Part shown: in pieces, positions 14,709 through 25,534 of the stretch
Layout: every line of letters starts with the position of its first letter
Numbering within the stretch: position 1 is the first letter of the stretch
Assembly: GCF_050948175.1 (NCBI RefSeq)
Contig: NW_027490388.1
Coordinates: 186,001-250,000 of the forward strand
Length of the DNA: 64,000 bases
Direction: 5' to 3'
Origin: Xylocopa sonorina
Lineage: Eukaryota > Arthropoda > Insecta > Hymenoptera > Apidae
Made by a program: the position numbers and the translations under genes
Notes under the pieces: generated by a model
What the model was told of the DNA's origin: nothing
Database searches by the model: none
Seen by the model: only the letters and a program-made list of their open reading frames with translations

Positions 14709-16500
14709 TAAGATATAATATGATTTGCGAAGTGTTATGTATTCCTCGTCTACACTTCAAATGAATGTAAGAGTGACACTTCCTTGCAAGGAAATAGCGT
14801 TTGCAGATGTCTACCTATCGTAGCAATAGAGTTCTAGTGCTTCGTAAAACGCGAAATCGCATCTCATTTCTATGTTTCATGGTAAGATATAATATGATTT
14901 GCGAAGTTTCATGTATTACTAGTCTACACATCAAATGAATGTAAATGCGACACTTCCTTGCTAGGAAATAGCGTCTGCAGATGTCTACGTATCGTAGCAT
15001 TAGAGTTCTTATGATTCTTAAAACGCGATATCGCATCTCATTTCTATGTTTCATGGTAAGGTATAATATGATTTGCGAAGTGTTATGTGTTCCTCGTCTA
15101 CACTTCAAATGAATGTAAATGCGACACTTCCTTGTAAGGAAATAGCGTATGCAGATATTTACCTATCGTAGCAATAGAGTTCTAGTGCTTCTTGAAACGC
15201 GATATCGCATCTCATTTCTATGTTTCATGGTAAGATATAATGTGATTTGCGAAGTGTTATGTATTCCTCGTCTACACTTCAAATGAATGTAAATGCGACA
15301 CTTCCTTGCAAGGAAATAGCGTTTGCAGATGTCTACGTATCGTAGCAATAGAGTTCTTATGATTCTTAAAACGCGATATCGCATCTCATTTCTATGTTTC
15401 ATGGTAAGATATAACATGATTTGCGAAGTGTTATGTATTCCTCGTCTACACTTCAAATCAATGTGAATGCGATACTTCCTCGCTAGGAAATAGCGTTTGC
15501 AGATGTCTACGTATCGTAGCAATAGCTTTATAGTGCTTCTTAAAACGCGGTATCGCATCTCATTTCTATGTTTCATGGTAAGATATAACATGATTTGCGA
15601 AGTGTTATGTATTCCTCGTCTACACTTCAAATGAATGTGAATGCGATACTTCCTCGCTAGGAAATAGCGTCTGCAGATGTCTAGGTATCGTAGCAATAGA
15701 GTTCTAATGCTTCTTGAAACGCGATATCGCATCTCATTTCTATGTTTCATGGTACGATATAATATGATTTGCGAAGTGTCATGTATTACTCGTCTACACA
15801 TCAAATGAATGTAAATGCGACACTTCCTTGCTAGGAAATAGCGTCTGCAGATGTCTACGTATCGTAGCATTAGAGTTCTGATGATTCTTAAAACGCGATA
15901 TCGCATCTCATTTCTATGTTTCATGGTAAGATATAATATGATTTGCGAAGTGTTATGTATTCCTCGTCTACACTTCAAATGAATGTAAATGCGACACTTC
16001 CCTGCAAGGAAATAGCGTTTGCAGATGTCTACGTATCGTAGCAATAGAGTTCTTATGATTCTTAAAACGCGATATCGCATCTCATTTCTATGTTTCATGG
16101 TAAGGTACAATATGATTTGCGAAGTGTTATGTATTCCTCGTCTACACTTCAAATGAATGTAAATGTGACTCTTCCTTGCAAGGAAATAGCGTTTGCAGAT
16201 GTCTACCTATCGTAGCAATGGAGTTCTAGTGCTTCTTAAAACGCGATATCGCATCTCATTTCTATGTTTCATGGTAAGATATAATATGATTTGCGAAGTG
16301 TTATGTATTCCTCGTCTACACTTCAAATGAATGTAAATGCGACACTTCCCTGCAAGGAAGGAGCGTTTGCAGATTTCTACGTATCGTAGCAATAGAGTTC
16401 TTATGATTCTTAAAACGCGATATCGCATCTCATTTCTATGTTTCATGGTAAGGTATAATATGATTTGCGAAGTGTTATGTATTCCTCGTCTACACTTCAA

Positions 16501-16848
16501 ATGAATGTAAGAGTGACACTTCCTTGTAAGGAAATAGCGTTTGCAGATGTCTACGTATCGTAGCAATAGAGTTCTAGTGCTTCGTAAAACGCGATATCGC
16601 ATCTCATTTCTATGTTTCATGGTAAGATATAATATGATTTGCGAAGTGTTATGTATTCCTCGTCTACACTTCAAATGAATGTAAGAGTGACACTTCCTTG
16701 TAAGGAAATAGCGTTTGCAGATGTCTACGTATCGTAGCAATAGAGTTCTAGTGCTTCGTAAAACGCGATATCGCATCTCATTTCTATGTTTCATGGTAAG
16801 ATATAATATGATTTGCGAAGTGTTATGTATTCCTCGTCTACACTTCAA
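16501..16848. repeat. Adjacent identical monomer pair
   Basis: Monomers 16501-16674 and 16675-16848 read as identical. Both carry AATGTAAGAGTGACAC, TTCCTTGTAAGGAA and TAGTGCTTCGTAAAACG. Neighbouring monomers usually differ at many sites, so this looks like a recent single-unit duplication. Confidence 0.75.
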
Positions 16849-17428
16849 ATGAATGTGAATGCGATACTTCCTCGCTAGGAAATAGCGTTTGCAGATGTCT
16901 ACGTATCGTAGCCATAGCTTTCTAATGCTTCTAAAAACGCGAAATCGCATCTCATTTCTATGTTTCATGGTAAGATATAATATGATTTGCGAAGTGTCAT
17001 GTATTCCTCGTCTACACTTCAAATGAATGTAAATGCGACACTTCCTTGCTAGGAAATGGCGTCTGCAGATGTCTAGGTATCGTAGCAATAGAGTTCTAAT
17101 GCTTCTTGAAACGCGATATCGCATCTCATTTCTATGTTTCATGGTAAGATATAATATGATTTGCGAAGTGTTATGTATTCCTCGTCTACACTTCAAATGA
17201 ATGTAAATGCGACACTTCCCTGCAGGGAAATAGCGTTTGCAGATGTCTACGTATCGTAGCAATAGAGTTCTTATGATTCTTAAAACGCGATATCGCATCT
17301 CATTTCTATGTTTCATGGTAAGGTATAATATGATTTGCGAAGTGTCATGTATTACTCGTCTACACATCAAATGAATGTAAATGCGACACTTCCTTGCTAG
17401 GAAATAGCGATTGCAGATGTCTACGTAT

Positions 17429-17432
17429 CGTA
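17429..17432. repeat. Target site duplication, left (CGTA)
   Basis: The last four satellite bases before the block are CGTA, in the context CTACGTATCGTA. The same CGTA restarts the satellite at 18791. Joining across the block with one CGTA gives the normal CTACGTATCGTAGCAATAG. Confidence 0.85.
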
Positions 17433-17443
17433 TGTAACGTCAG
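17433..17443. other. LTR 5-prime terminus (plus-strand reading)
   Basis: TGTAACGTCAG. The reverse complement of the other end is TGTCACGTCCC, giving 8 matches in the first 9 positions. This is a short imperfect inverted repeat of the kind an integrase recognises. Confidence 0.7.
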
Positions 17444-17669
17444 GCGTACCACCTTCCACCCCCACGAGGACGTCTCCACCCACGTCATCTCCAGAGGAGC
17501 GATACGACAACTACTTCCTGGAATCACCCGCAATTACGCACCCATACTCCCTGTTCGCGTACATGCGGTCTTAAGTATAAGCACACGACACATTCATGTA
17601 CATACACACACCACAAACACATAGAATTAAGGAAATGTACATAATATAAGTGCACTAGAATTAAGACGC

Positions 17670-17880
17670 GTTCACGCTCGAGCGCGCGGCCGACGCGCGC
17701 GGCTCACCGCGTAACGCGGTCATCCCCACCACGAGCGGTCTCCCCGCTCTTCCGCCACGCGCCGTCCCCACTGCGGGGCCCAGCGACTCGCGCGCCTCGC
17801 GACCCGAGGAGGTCGCAGACGCGCTGGTCCGAGGGCAGTTCCTATCTCGCCTCCGAATCGAGCACTTGGCTCCCAAGCAA
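17670..17880. other. GC-rich, hairpin-rich segment of the solo LTR
   Basis: A CpG-dense stretch in sharp contrast to the AT-rich satellite. It holds short dyads: CCGCGT-A-ACGCGG at 17707-17719 and GAGCGG-TCTCC-CCGCTC at 17733-17749. A 71-codon minus-strand frame here (17661-17876) is low in complexity and is probably a by-product of the GC content. It may be a regulatory part of the LTR, but nothing proves it. Confidence 0.5.
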
Positions 17881-18120
17881 CGAGCTCTCAGCTCTAATGT
17901 TTCTCTTTTTATCGCATCTCCCTTAGCGGAGTCCTTAACGTAAACTTAGTTCTATTTCAATCTCTTATTGTAACCTTATTCAATATCTTGGAATTAGTTG
18001 AAGTGTATTAGGGTAGTGAAATTATAGAATATACATTAGCTTTTACCAAATCCAACGCCTCTTTATTCAATATTCAATCACAATTCCTAATTCTAATTCG
18101 CTGGTACGCTCGCGAATATC
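17881..18120. other. AT-rich segment of the solo LTR
   Basis: An AT-rich stretch after the GC-rich part, with no open frame. It contains TTTATT at 18062-18067, which reads AATAAA on the minus strand and could be a polyadenylation signal if the LTR lies in that orientation. No AATAAA was seen on the plus strand anywhere in the block. Confidence 0.35.
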
Positions 18121-18165
18121 TTACTAGTTCCGAATTCGTCTGCGATAGTCTTGAAGCTGAACGGT

Positions 18166-18188
18166 TAGAGCGAACCAACGCTTAGCCG
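18166..18188. repeat. 23-bp direct repeat inside the LTR, copy 1
   Basis: Starts TAGAGCGAACCAACGCTTAG and ends CCG. It is repeated without mismatch at 18247-18269, 81 bp downstream. Short direct repeats inside LTRs are often enhancer units; that role is only inferred here. Confidence 0.8.
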
Positions 18189-18246
18189 CTCTTACTTCAC
18201 TGCTACCGTAACCGAGTATCTTGCGCCCACGCGGATCCCTGCAAGC

Positions 18247-18269
18247 TAGAGCGAACCAACGCTTAGCCG
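18247..18269. repeat. 23-bp direct repeat inside the LTR, copy 2
   Basis: Exact second copy of 18166-18188. The flanks differ (AAGC before this copy, ACGGT before the first), so the repeated unit is about 23 bp. Confidence 0.8.
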
Positions 18270-18301
18270 AGCAGTACTCTGTCAAAGCGCAAATACTCTC
18301 G

Positions 18302-18631
18302 ATGAACTTCGAGCCTCCGAGAAAGCGTACACGACGCGCGGGACGAAAAGAATATATTCGACATCTTATTCGCGAATACGTGGGAGGTACACCCGAGTAC
18401 CCGTATCCGGATAACCATCGAGCAGCTTCCGTCCCCGTCAAGCAGGTTTTCGCCGCCGTACGTCCCGTACGAGCCCAGGACCGTCGAATTTCAGCGACGA
18501 TACGCACCAGCCAGGATCAACCTGCGTGGCGCCTTGTTCCGATAACCGTTCCGCCGTTCCAGCCGTACGCAGCTGCGATCCCGGTCTCCGACCCACGACG
18601 TCCACGATACCTGGAACGGGAAAGCAAATAG
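18302..18631 (+). other. Uncertain 109-codon open frame within the LTR
   Basis: An ATG at 18302 opens a frame of 109 codons ending at 18631. The predicted peptide has a basic patch near its start (PRKRTRRAGRKE) and a Pro/Arg-rich tail. I recognise no domain. Several frames overlap it on the minus strand (18124-18507, 18438-18743), which points to a GC-rich, stop-poor sequence and not to a gene. Solo LTRs seldom encode protein. It is recorded only so that the frame can be checked. Confidence 0.12.
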
Positions 18632-18779
18632 GAATTCTACGCATCGAAAAGGGTATGTGCTGCATGTTTTGTTCGGTAAACCGCGTCCTAACCGCCAACG
18701 AACCCAGCTCCGCGCAATTCGCGTTGATTTCGGGAACCGGCATAAACTCGTTTTAACGTATCGAGTGCATCGGCACTCC

Positions 18780-18790
18780 GGGACGTGACA
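18780..18790. other. LTR 3-prime terminus (plus-strand reading)
   Basis: GGGACGTGACA, ending in CA directly before the CGTA duplication. It pairs imperfectly with TGTAACGTCAG at the other end. Confidence 0.7.
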
Positions 18791-18794
18791 CGTA
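18791..18794. repeat. Target site duplication, right (CGTA)
   Basis: CGTA followed at once by GCAATAGAGTTC, so the satellite resumes in phase. The interrupted monomer pairs GCGATTGCAG (17407) with TTCATATGATTC (18804). That pair also occurs uninterrupted near 34072-34118 and 43990-44055, so both sides come from one monomer. Confidence 0.85.
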
Positions 18795-21700
18795 GCAATA
18801 GAGTTCATATGATTCTTAAAACGCGATATCGCATCTCATTTCTATGTTTCATGGTAAGATATAACATGATTTGCGAAGTGTTATGTATTCCTCGTCTACA
18901 CTTCAAATGATTGTGAATGCGATACTTCCTCGCTAGGAAATAGCGTTTGCAGATGTCTAGGTATCGTAGCAATAGAGTTCTAATGCTTCTTGAAACGCGA
19001 TATCGCATCTCATTTCTATGTTTCATGGTAAGATATAATATGATTTGCGAAGTGTTATGCATTCCTCGTCTACACTTCAAATGAATGTAAATGCGACACT
19101 TCCCTGCAAGGAAATAGCGTTTGCAGATGTCTACGTATCGTAGCAATAGAGTTCTTATGATTCTTAAAACGCGATATCGCATCTCATTTCTATGTTTCAT
19201 GGTAAGGTATAATATGATTTGCGAAGTGTTATGTATTCCTCGTCTACACTTCAAATGAATGTAAATGCGACACTTCCCTGCAAGGAAGTAGCGTTTGCAG
19301 ATGTCTACGTATCGTAGCAATAGAGTTCTTATGATTCTTAAAACGCGATATCGCATCTCATTTCTATGTTTCATGGTAAGGTATAATATGATTTGCGAAG
19401 TGTTATGTATTCCTCGTCTACACTTCAAATGAATGTAAATGCGACACATCCTTGCAAGGAAATAGCGTTTGCAGATGTATACGTATCGAAGCAATAGAGT
19501 TCAAATGATTCTTAAAACGAGATATTGCATCTCATATCTATGTTTCATGCTAAGATATAATATGATTTGCGTAGTGTCATGTATTACTCGTCTACACATC
19601 AAATGAATGTAAATGCGACACTTCCTTGCTAGGCAATAGCGTCTCCAGATGTCTACGTATCGTAGCATTAGAGTTCTTATGATTCTTAAAACGCGATATC
19701 GCATCTAATTCTATGTTTCATGGTAAGGTATAATATGATTTGCGAAGTGTTATGTTTTCCTCGTCTACACTTCAAATGAATGTAAATGCGACACTTCCTT
19801 GCTAGGAAATAGCGTCTGCAGATGTCTAGGTATCGTAGCAATAGAGTTCTAATGCTTCTTGAAACGCGATATCGCATCTCATTTCTATGTTTCATGGTGA
19901 GATATAATATGATTTGCGAAGTGTTATGTATTCCTCGTCCACACTTCAAATGAATGTAAATGCGACACTTCCTTGCAAGGAAATAGCGTTTGCAGATGTC
20001 TACGTATCGAAGCAATAGAGTTCAAATGATTCTTAAAACGAGATATTGCATCTCATACCTATGTTTCTTGATAAGATATAATATGATTTGCGAAGTGTCA
20101 TGTATTCCTCGTCTACACTTCAAATGAATGTAAATGCGACACTTCCTTCCAAGGAAATAGCGTCTTCAGATGTCTAGGTATCGTAGCAATAGAGTTCTTA
20201 AGCTTCTTAAAACGCGATATTGCATCTCATTTCTGCTTCATGGTAAGATATAATATGATTTGCGAAGTGTCATGTATTCCTCGTCTACACATCAAATGAA
20301 TGTAAATGCGACACTTCCTTGCAAGGAAATAGCGTCTTCAGATGTCTAGGTATCGTAGCAATAGAGTTCTTAAGCTTCTTAAAACGCGATATTGCATCTC
20401 ACTTCTGCTTCATGGTAAGATATAATATGATTTGCGAAGTGTCATGTATTCCTCGTCTACACATCAAATGAATGTAAATGCGACACTTCCTTCCTAGGAA
20501 ATAGCGTCTGCAGATGTCTAGGTATCGTAGCAATAAAGTTCTAATGCTTCTTAAAACGCGATATCGCATCTCATTTCTATGTTTCATGGTAAGATATAAT
20601 ATGATTTGCGAAGTGTTATGCATTCCTCGTCTACGATTCAAATGAATGTAAATGCGACACTTCCTTGCAAGGAAATAGCGTTTGCAGATGTCTACGTATC
20701 GTAGCAATAGAGTTCTTATGATTCTTAAAACGCGATATCGCATCTCATTTCTATGTTTCATGGTAAGGTATAATATGATTTGCGAATTGTTATGTATTCC
20801 TCGTCTACACTTCAAATGAATGTAGGAGTGACACTTCCTTGTAAGGAAATAGCGTTTGCAGATGTCTAGCTATCGAAGCAACAGAGTTCTAGTGCTTCGT
20901 AAAACGCGATATCGCACCTCATTTCTATGTTTCATGGTAAGATATAATATGATTTGCGAAGTGTCATGTATTACTCGTCTATACATCAAATGAATGTAAA
21001 TGCGACACTTCCTTGCTAGGAAATAGCGTCTGCAGATATCTACGTATCGTAGAATTAGAGTTCTTATGACCCTTAAAACGCGATATCGCATCTCATTTCT
21101 ATATTTCATGGTAAGGTATAATATGATTTGCGAAGTGTTATGTATTCCTCGTCTACACTTCAAATGAATGTAAATGTGACACTTCCTTGCAAGGAAATAG
21201 CGTTTGCAAATGTCTAGCTATCGTTGCAATAGGGTTCTAGTGCTTCTTAAAACGCGATATCGCATCTCATTTCTATGTTTCATGGTAAGATATAATATGA
21301 TTTGCGAAGTGTTATGTATTCCTCGTCTACACATCAAATGAATGTAAATGCGACACTTTCTTGCAAGGAAATAGCGTTTGCAGATGTCTACGTATCGAAG
21401 CAATAGAGTTCAAATGCTTCTTAAAACGAGATATTGCATCTCATATCTATGTTTCATGATAAGATATAATATTCATTGCGAAGTGTTATGTATTCCTCGT
21501 CTACGATTCAAATGAATGTAAATGCGACACTTCCTTGCAAGGAAATAGCGTTTGCAGATGTCTACGTATCGTAGCAATAGAGTTCTAATGCTTCTTAAAT
21601 CGCGATATCGCATCTCATTTCTATGTTTCATGGTAAGATATAATATGATTTGCGAAGTGTTATGTATTCCTCGTCTACACATCAAGTGAATGTAAATGCG

Positions 21701-21889
21701 ACACTTTCTTGCAAGGAAATAGCGTTTGCAGATGTCTACGTATCGAAGCAATAGAGCTCAAATGCTTCTTAAAACGAGATATCGCATCTCATTTCTATGT
21801 TTCATGGTAAGATGTAATATTCATTGCGAAGTGTTATGTATTCCTCGTCTACGATTCAAATGAATGTAAATGCGACACTTCCTTGCAAG

Positions 21890-23490
21890 GAAATAGCGTT
21901 TGCAGATGTCTACGTATCGTAGCAATAGAGGTCTAATGCTTCTAAAACGCGATATCGCATCTCATTTCTATGTTTCATGGTAAGATATAATATGATTTGC
22001 GAAGTGTTATGAATTCCTCGTCTACACTTCAAATGAATGTAAATGCGACAATTCTTTGCAAGGAAATAGCGTTTGCAGATGTCTACGTATCGTAGCAATA
22101 GAGTTCTTATGATTCCTGAAACGCGATATCGCATCTCATTTCTATGTTTCATGGTAAGATATAATATGATTTGCGAAGTGTTATGTATTCCTCGTCTACA
22201 CTTGAAATGAATGTAAATGCGACACTTCCTTGCAAGGAAATAGCGTTTGCAGATGTCTACGTATCGTAGCAGTAGAGTTCTAATGCTTCTTGAAACGCGA
22301 TATCGCATCCCATTTTTATGTTTCATGGTAAGATATAATATGATTTGCGAAGTGTTATGTATTCCTCGTCTACACTTCAAATTAATGTAAATGCGACACT
22401 TCCTTGCAAGGAAATAGCGTTTGCAGATGTCTACGTATCGTTGCAGTAGAGTTCTTATGATTCTTAAAACGCGATATCGCATCACATTTCTATGTTTCAT
22501 GGTAAGATATAATATGATTTGCGGAGTGATATGTATTCCTACTCTACACTTCAAATGAATGTAAATGCGACACTTCCTCGCTAGGAAATAGCGTTTGCAG
22601 ATGTCTACGTATCGTAGCAATAGCGTTCTTATGATTCATAAAACGCGATATCGGATCTCATTTCTATGTTTCATGATAAGATATAATATTCATTGCGAAG
22701 TGTTATGTATTCCTCGTCTACACTTCAAATGAATGTAAATGCGACACTTCTTTGCAAGGAAATTGCGTTTGCAGATGTCGACGTATCGTAGCAATAGAGG
22801 TCTAATGCTTCTAAAACGCGATATCGCATCTCATTTCTATGTTTCATGGTAAGATATAATATGATTTGCGAAGTGTTATGTATTCCTCGTCTACACTTCA
22901 AATGAATGTAAATGCGACAATTCTTTGCAAGGAAATAGCGTTTGCAGATGTCTACGTATCGTAGCAATAGAGTTCTTATGATTCCTGAAACGCGATATCG
23001 CATCTCATTTCTATGTTTCATGGTAAGATATAATATGATTTGCGAAGTGTTATGTATTCCTCGTCTACACTTGAAATGAATGTAAATGCGACACTTCTTT
23101 GCAAGGAAATAGCGTTTGCAGATGTCTACGTATCGTAGCAATGGATTTCTGATGCTTCTTAAATCGCGATATCGCATCCCATTTCTATGTTTCATGGTAA
23201 GATATAATATGATTTGCGAAGTGTTATGTACTCCTCCTCTACACTTCAAATTAATGTAAATGCGACACTTCCTTGCAAGGAAATAGCGTTTGCAGATGTC
23301 TACGTATCGTTGCAGTAGAGTTCTTATGATTCTTAAAACGCGATATCGCATCACATTTCTATGTTTCATGGTAAGATATAATATGATTTGCGGAGTGATA
23401 TGTATTCCTACTCTACACTTCAAATGAATGTAAATGCGACACTTCCTCGCTAGGAAATAGCGTTTGCAGATGTCTACGTATCGTAGCAAT
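21890..23490. repeat. Five-monomer-step duplication (869 bp)
   Basis: About 21890-22620 and 22759-23490 match at an offset of 869 bp (5 x 174 - 1). Shared alleles are AGAGGTCTAATGCTTCTAAAACG (1-bp deletion), CGACAATTCTTTGC, TTATGATTCCTGAAACG, CACTTGAAATG, CTTCAAATTAATG, CGTTGCAGTAG and GGAGTGATATG with CCTACTCTACAC. The middle monomer differs between copies (CAATGGATTTCTGATG only in the second). Confidence 0.75.
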
Positions 23491-25534
23491 AGCGTTCTTA
23501 TGATTCATAAAACGCGATATCGGATCTCATTTCTATGTTTCATGGTAAGATATAATATGATTTGCCAAGTGTTATGTATTCCTCGTCTACACTTCAAATG
23601 AATGTAAATGCGACACTTCTTTGCAAGGAAATTGCGTTTGCAGATGTCTACGTGTCGTAACAATATAGTTCTTATGATTCATAAAACGCGATATCGCATC
23701 TCATTTCTATGTTTCATGGTAAGATATAATATGATTTGCGAAGAGTTATGTATTCCTCGTCTACACTTCAAATGAATGCAAATGCGACACTTCTTTGCAA
23801 GGAAATAGCGATTGCAGATGTCTACGTATCGAAGCAATAGAGTTCAAATGTTTCTTAAAACGAGATATTGCATCTCATATCTATGTTTCATGATAAGATA
23901 TAATATTCATTGCGAAGTGTTATGCATTCCTCGTCTACGATTCAAATGAATGTAAATGCGACACTTCCTTGCAAGGAAATAGCGTTTGCAGATGTCTACG
24001 TATCGTAGCAATAGAGTTCTAATGCTTCTTAAAACGCGATATCGCATCTCATTTCTATGTTTCATGGTAAGATATAATATGATTTGCGGAGTGTTATGTA
24101 TTCCTCGTCTACACTTCAAATGAATGTGAATGCGACACTTCCTCGCTAGGAAATAGCGTTTGCAGATGTCTGCGTATCGTAGCAGTAGAGTTCTAATGCT
24201 TCTTAAAACGCGATATCGCATCTCATTTCCATGTTTCATGGTAAGATATAATATGATTTGCGAAGTGTTATGTATTCCTCGTCTACACATCAAATGAATG
24301 TAAATGCGACACTTTCTTGCAAGGAAATAGCGTATGCAGATGTCTACGTATCGAAGCAATAGAGTTCAAATGCTTCTTAAAACGAGATATTGCATCTCAT
24401 ATCTATGTTTCATGATAAGATATAATATTCATTGCGAAGTGTTATGTATTCCTCGTCTACGATTCAAATGAATGTAAATGCGACACTTCCTTGCAAGGAA
24501 ATAGCGTTTGCTGATGTCTACGTATCGTAGCAATAGAGTTCTAATGCTTCTTAAAACGCGATATCGCATCACATTTCTATGTTTCACGGTAAGATATAAT
24601 ATGATTTGCGAAGTGTTAAGTATTCCTCGTCTACACATCAAATGAATGTAAATGCGACACTTTCTTGCAAGGAAATAGCGTTTGCAGATGTCTACGTATC
24701 GAAGCAATAGAGCTCAAATGCTTCTTAAAACGAGATATTGCATCTCATATCTATGTTTCATGATAAGATATAATATTCATTGCGAAGTGTTATGTATTCC
24801 TCGTCCACGATTCAAATGAATGTAAATGCGACACTTCCTTGCAAGGAAATAGCGTTTGCAGATGTCTACGTATCGTAGCAATAGAGTTCTTATGATTCTT
24901 AAAACGCGATATCGCATCTCATTTCTATGTTTCATGGTAAGATATAATATGATTTGAGAAGAGTTATGTATTCCTCGTGTACACTTCAAATGAATGTAAA
25001 TGCGACACTTCTTTGCAAGGAAATAGCGTTTGCAGATGTATACGTATCGAAGCAATAGAGTTCAAATGCTTCTTAAAACGAGATATTGCATCTCATATCT
25101 ATGTTTCATGATAAGAAATAATATTCATTGCGAAGTGTTATGCATTCCTCGTCTACGATTCAAATGAATGTAAATGCGACACTTCTTTGCAAGGAAATAG
25201 CGTTTGCAGATGTCTACGTATCGTAGCAATAGAGTTCTTATGATTCTTAAAACGCGATGTCGCACCTCTTTTCTATGTTTCATGGTAAGATATAATATGA
25301 ATTGCGAAGTGTTATGTATTCCTCGTCTACACATCAAATGAATGTAAATGCGACACTTCCTTGCAAGGAAATAGCGTTTGCAGATGTCTACGTATCGTAG
25401 CAATAGAGTTCCAATGCTTCTTAAAACGCGATATCGCATCTCATTTCTATGTTTCATGGTAAGATATAATATGATTTGCGAAGTGCTATGTATTCCTCGT
25501 CTACACATCAAATGAATGTAAATGCGACACTTTC
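22230..25534. repeat. HOR copy A (19 monomers, 3305 bp)
   Basis: First of three head-to-tail copies of a long higher-order unit. It lines up with 25535 onward at an offset of 3305 bp (19 x 174 - 1) up to about 24360. After that it lines up at 3827 bp, because it lacks three monomers that copies B and C have at about 27660-28185. Differences from copy B are single bases, such as G at 22780 (T at 26085) and A at 24571 (T at 28398). Confidence 0.88.

Larger units (their letters stand above)
1..17432. repeat. 174-bp tandem satellite array, left arm
   Basis: About 100 head-to-tail copies of a 174-bp monomer. Anchors such as TGTTTCATGG and TTCCTTGCAAGGAA recur every 174 bp (for example TGTTTCATGG at 271 and 445). 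Only rare 1-2 bp indels shift the phase, such as a 2-bp loss near 168 that makes the first spacing 172. The hand-built consensus has 63 G+C in 174 bases. Copies differ by point variants shared in groups, the usual sign of unequal exchange and gene conversion. No transposase, reverse transcriptase or other gene lies inside. The array continues beyond the left edge. A pericentromeric or centromeric role fits the monomer length and HOR structure, but the sequence alone does not prove it. I do not recognise this satellite as a named family. Confidence 0.97.
17433..18790. mobile_element. Solo LTR of a retrotransposon inserted in the satellite
   Basis: A 1,358-bp block unlike the satellite in sequence and composition. 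It begins TGTAACGTCAG and ends GACGTGACA, the TG...CA ends of LTR elements, with an imperfect terminal inverted repeat. It is flanked by CGTA on both sides, a 4-bp target duplication common for Ty3/gypsy; BEL/Pao is not excluded. Its two ends share no direct repeat, and I found no primer-binding site, polypurine tract or gag-pol frame. A solo LTR left by recombination between two LTRs is therefore the best reading. Orientation is unclear. A TATAAG lies at 17576 on the plus strand, whereas AATAAA lies on the minus strand at 18062-18067. A non-autonomous TG...CA element of another kind is the main alternative. Confidence 0.78.
6980..21390. repeat. Satellite subfamily domain 1 (interrupted by solo LTR)
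   Basis: This mix is defined by TTCCCTGCAAGG, GCGTCTTCAG, GAGTGACACTTCC, TTCTTGAAACGCG and TAAGGTATAATATG variants. They occur on both sides of the inserted block at 17433-18790, so the domain predates or spans the insertion. It also carries 2-bp deletion alleles TTTCTGTTTC (near 7573, 8614, 13483, 14351) and TTCTGCTTC (near 9656, 11927, 20232, 20405). Confidence 0.65.

Noticed and set aside
17394..17624. Plus-strand 76-codon open frame
   Set aside because: It starts in the satellite and crosses the insertion junction into the LTR, so it is a chance fusion.
17433..18790. Full-length or LTR-flanked non-autonomous retrotransposon
   Set aside because: The ends share no direct repeat and there is no primer-binding site, polypurine tract or gag-pol frame. 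The only direct repeat is an internal 23-mer.
17433..18790. DNA transposon (MITE) or Helitron
   Set aside because: The terminal inverted repeat is only about 9-11 bp and imperfect, the ends are TG/CA, and there is a 4-bp duplication. A Helitron would make none. LTR fits better, though a DNA element with a 4-bp target duplication cannot be fully excluded without genomic copies.
18124..18808. Overlapping open frames on both strands in the LTR (minus 18124-18507, 18438-18743, 18491-18808; plus 18526-18756)
   Set aside because: They overlap one another in a GC-rich, stop-poor stretch. The last minus frame runs across the LTR/satellite junction. No domain is recognised.
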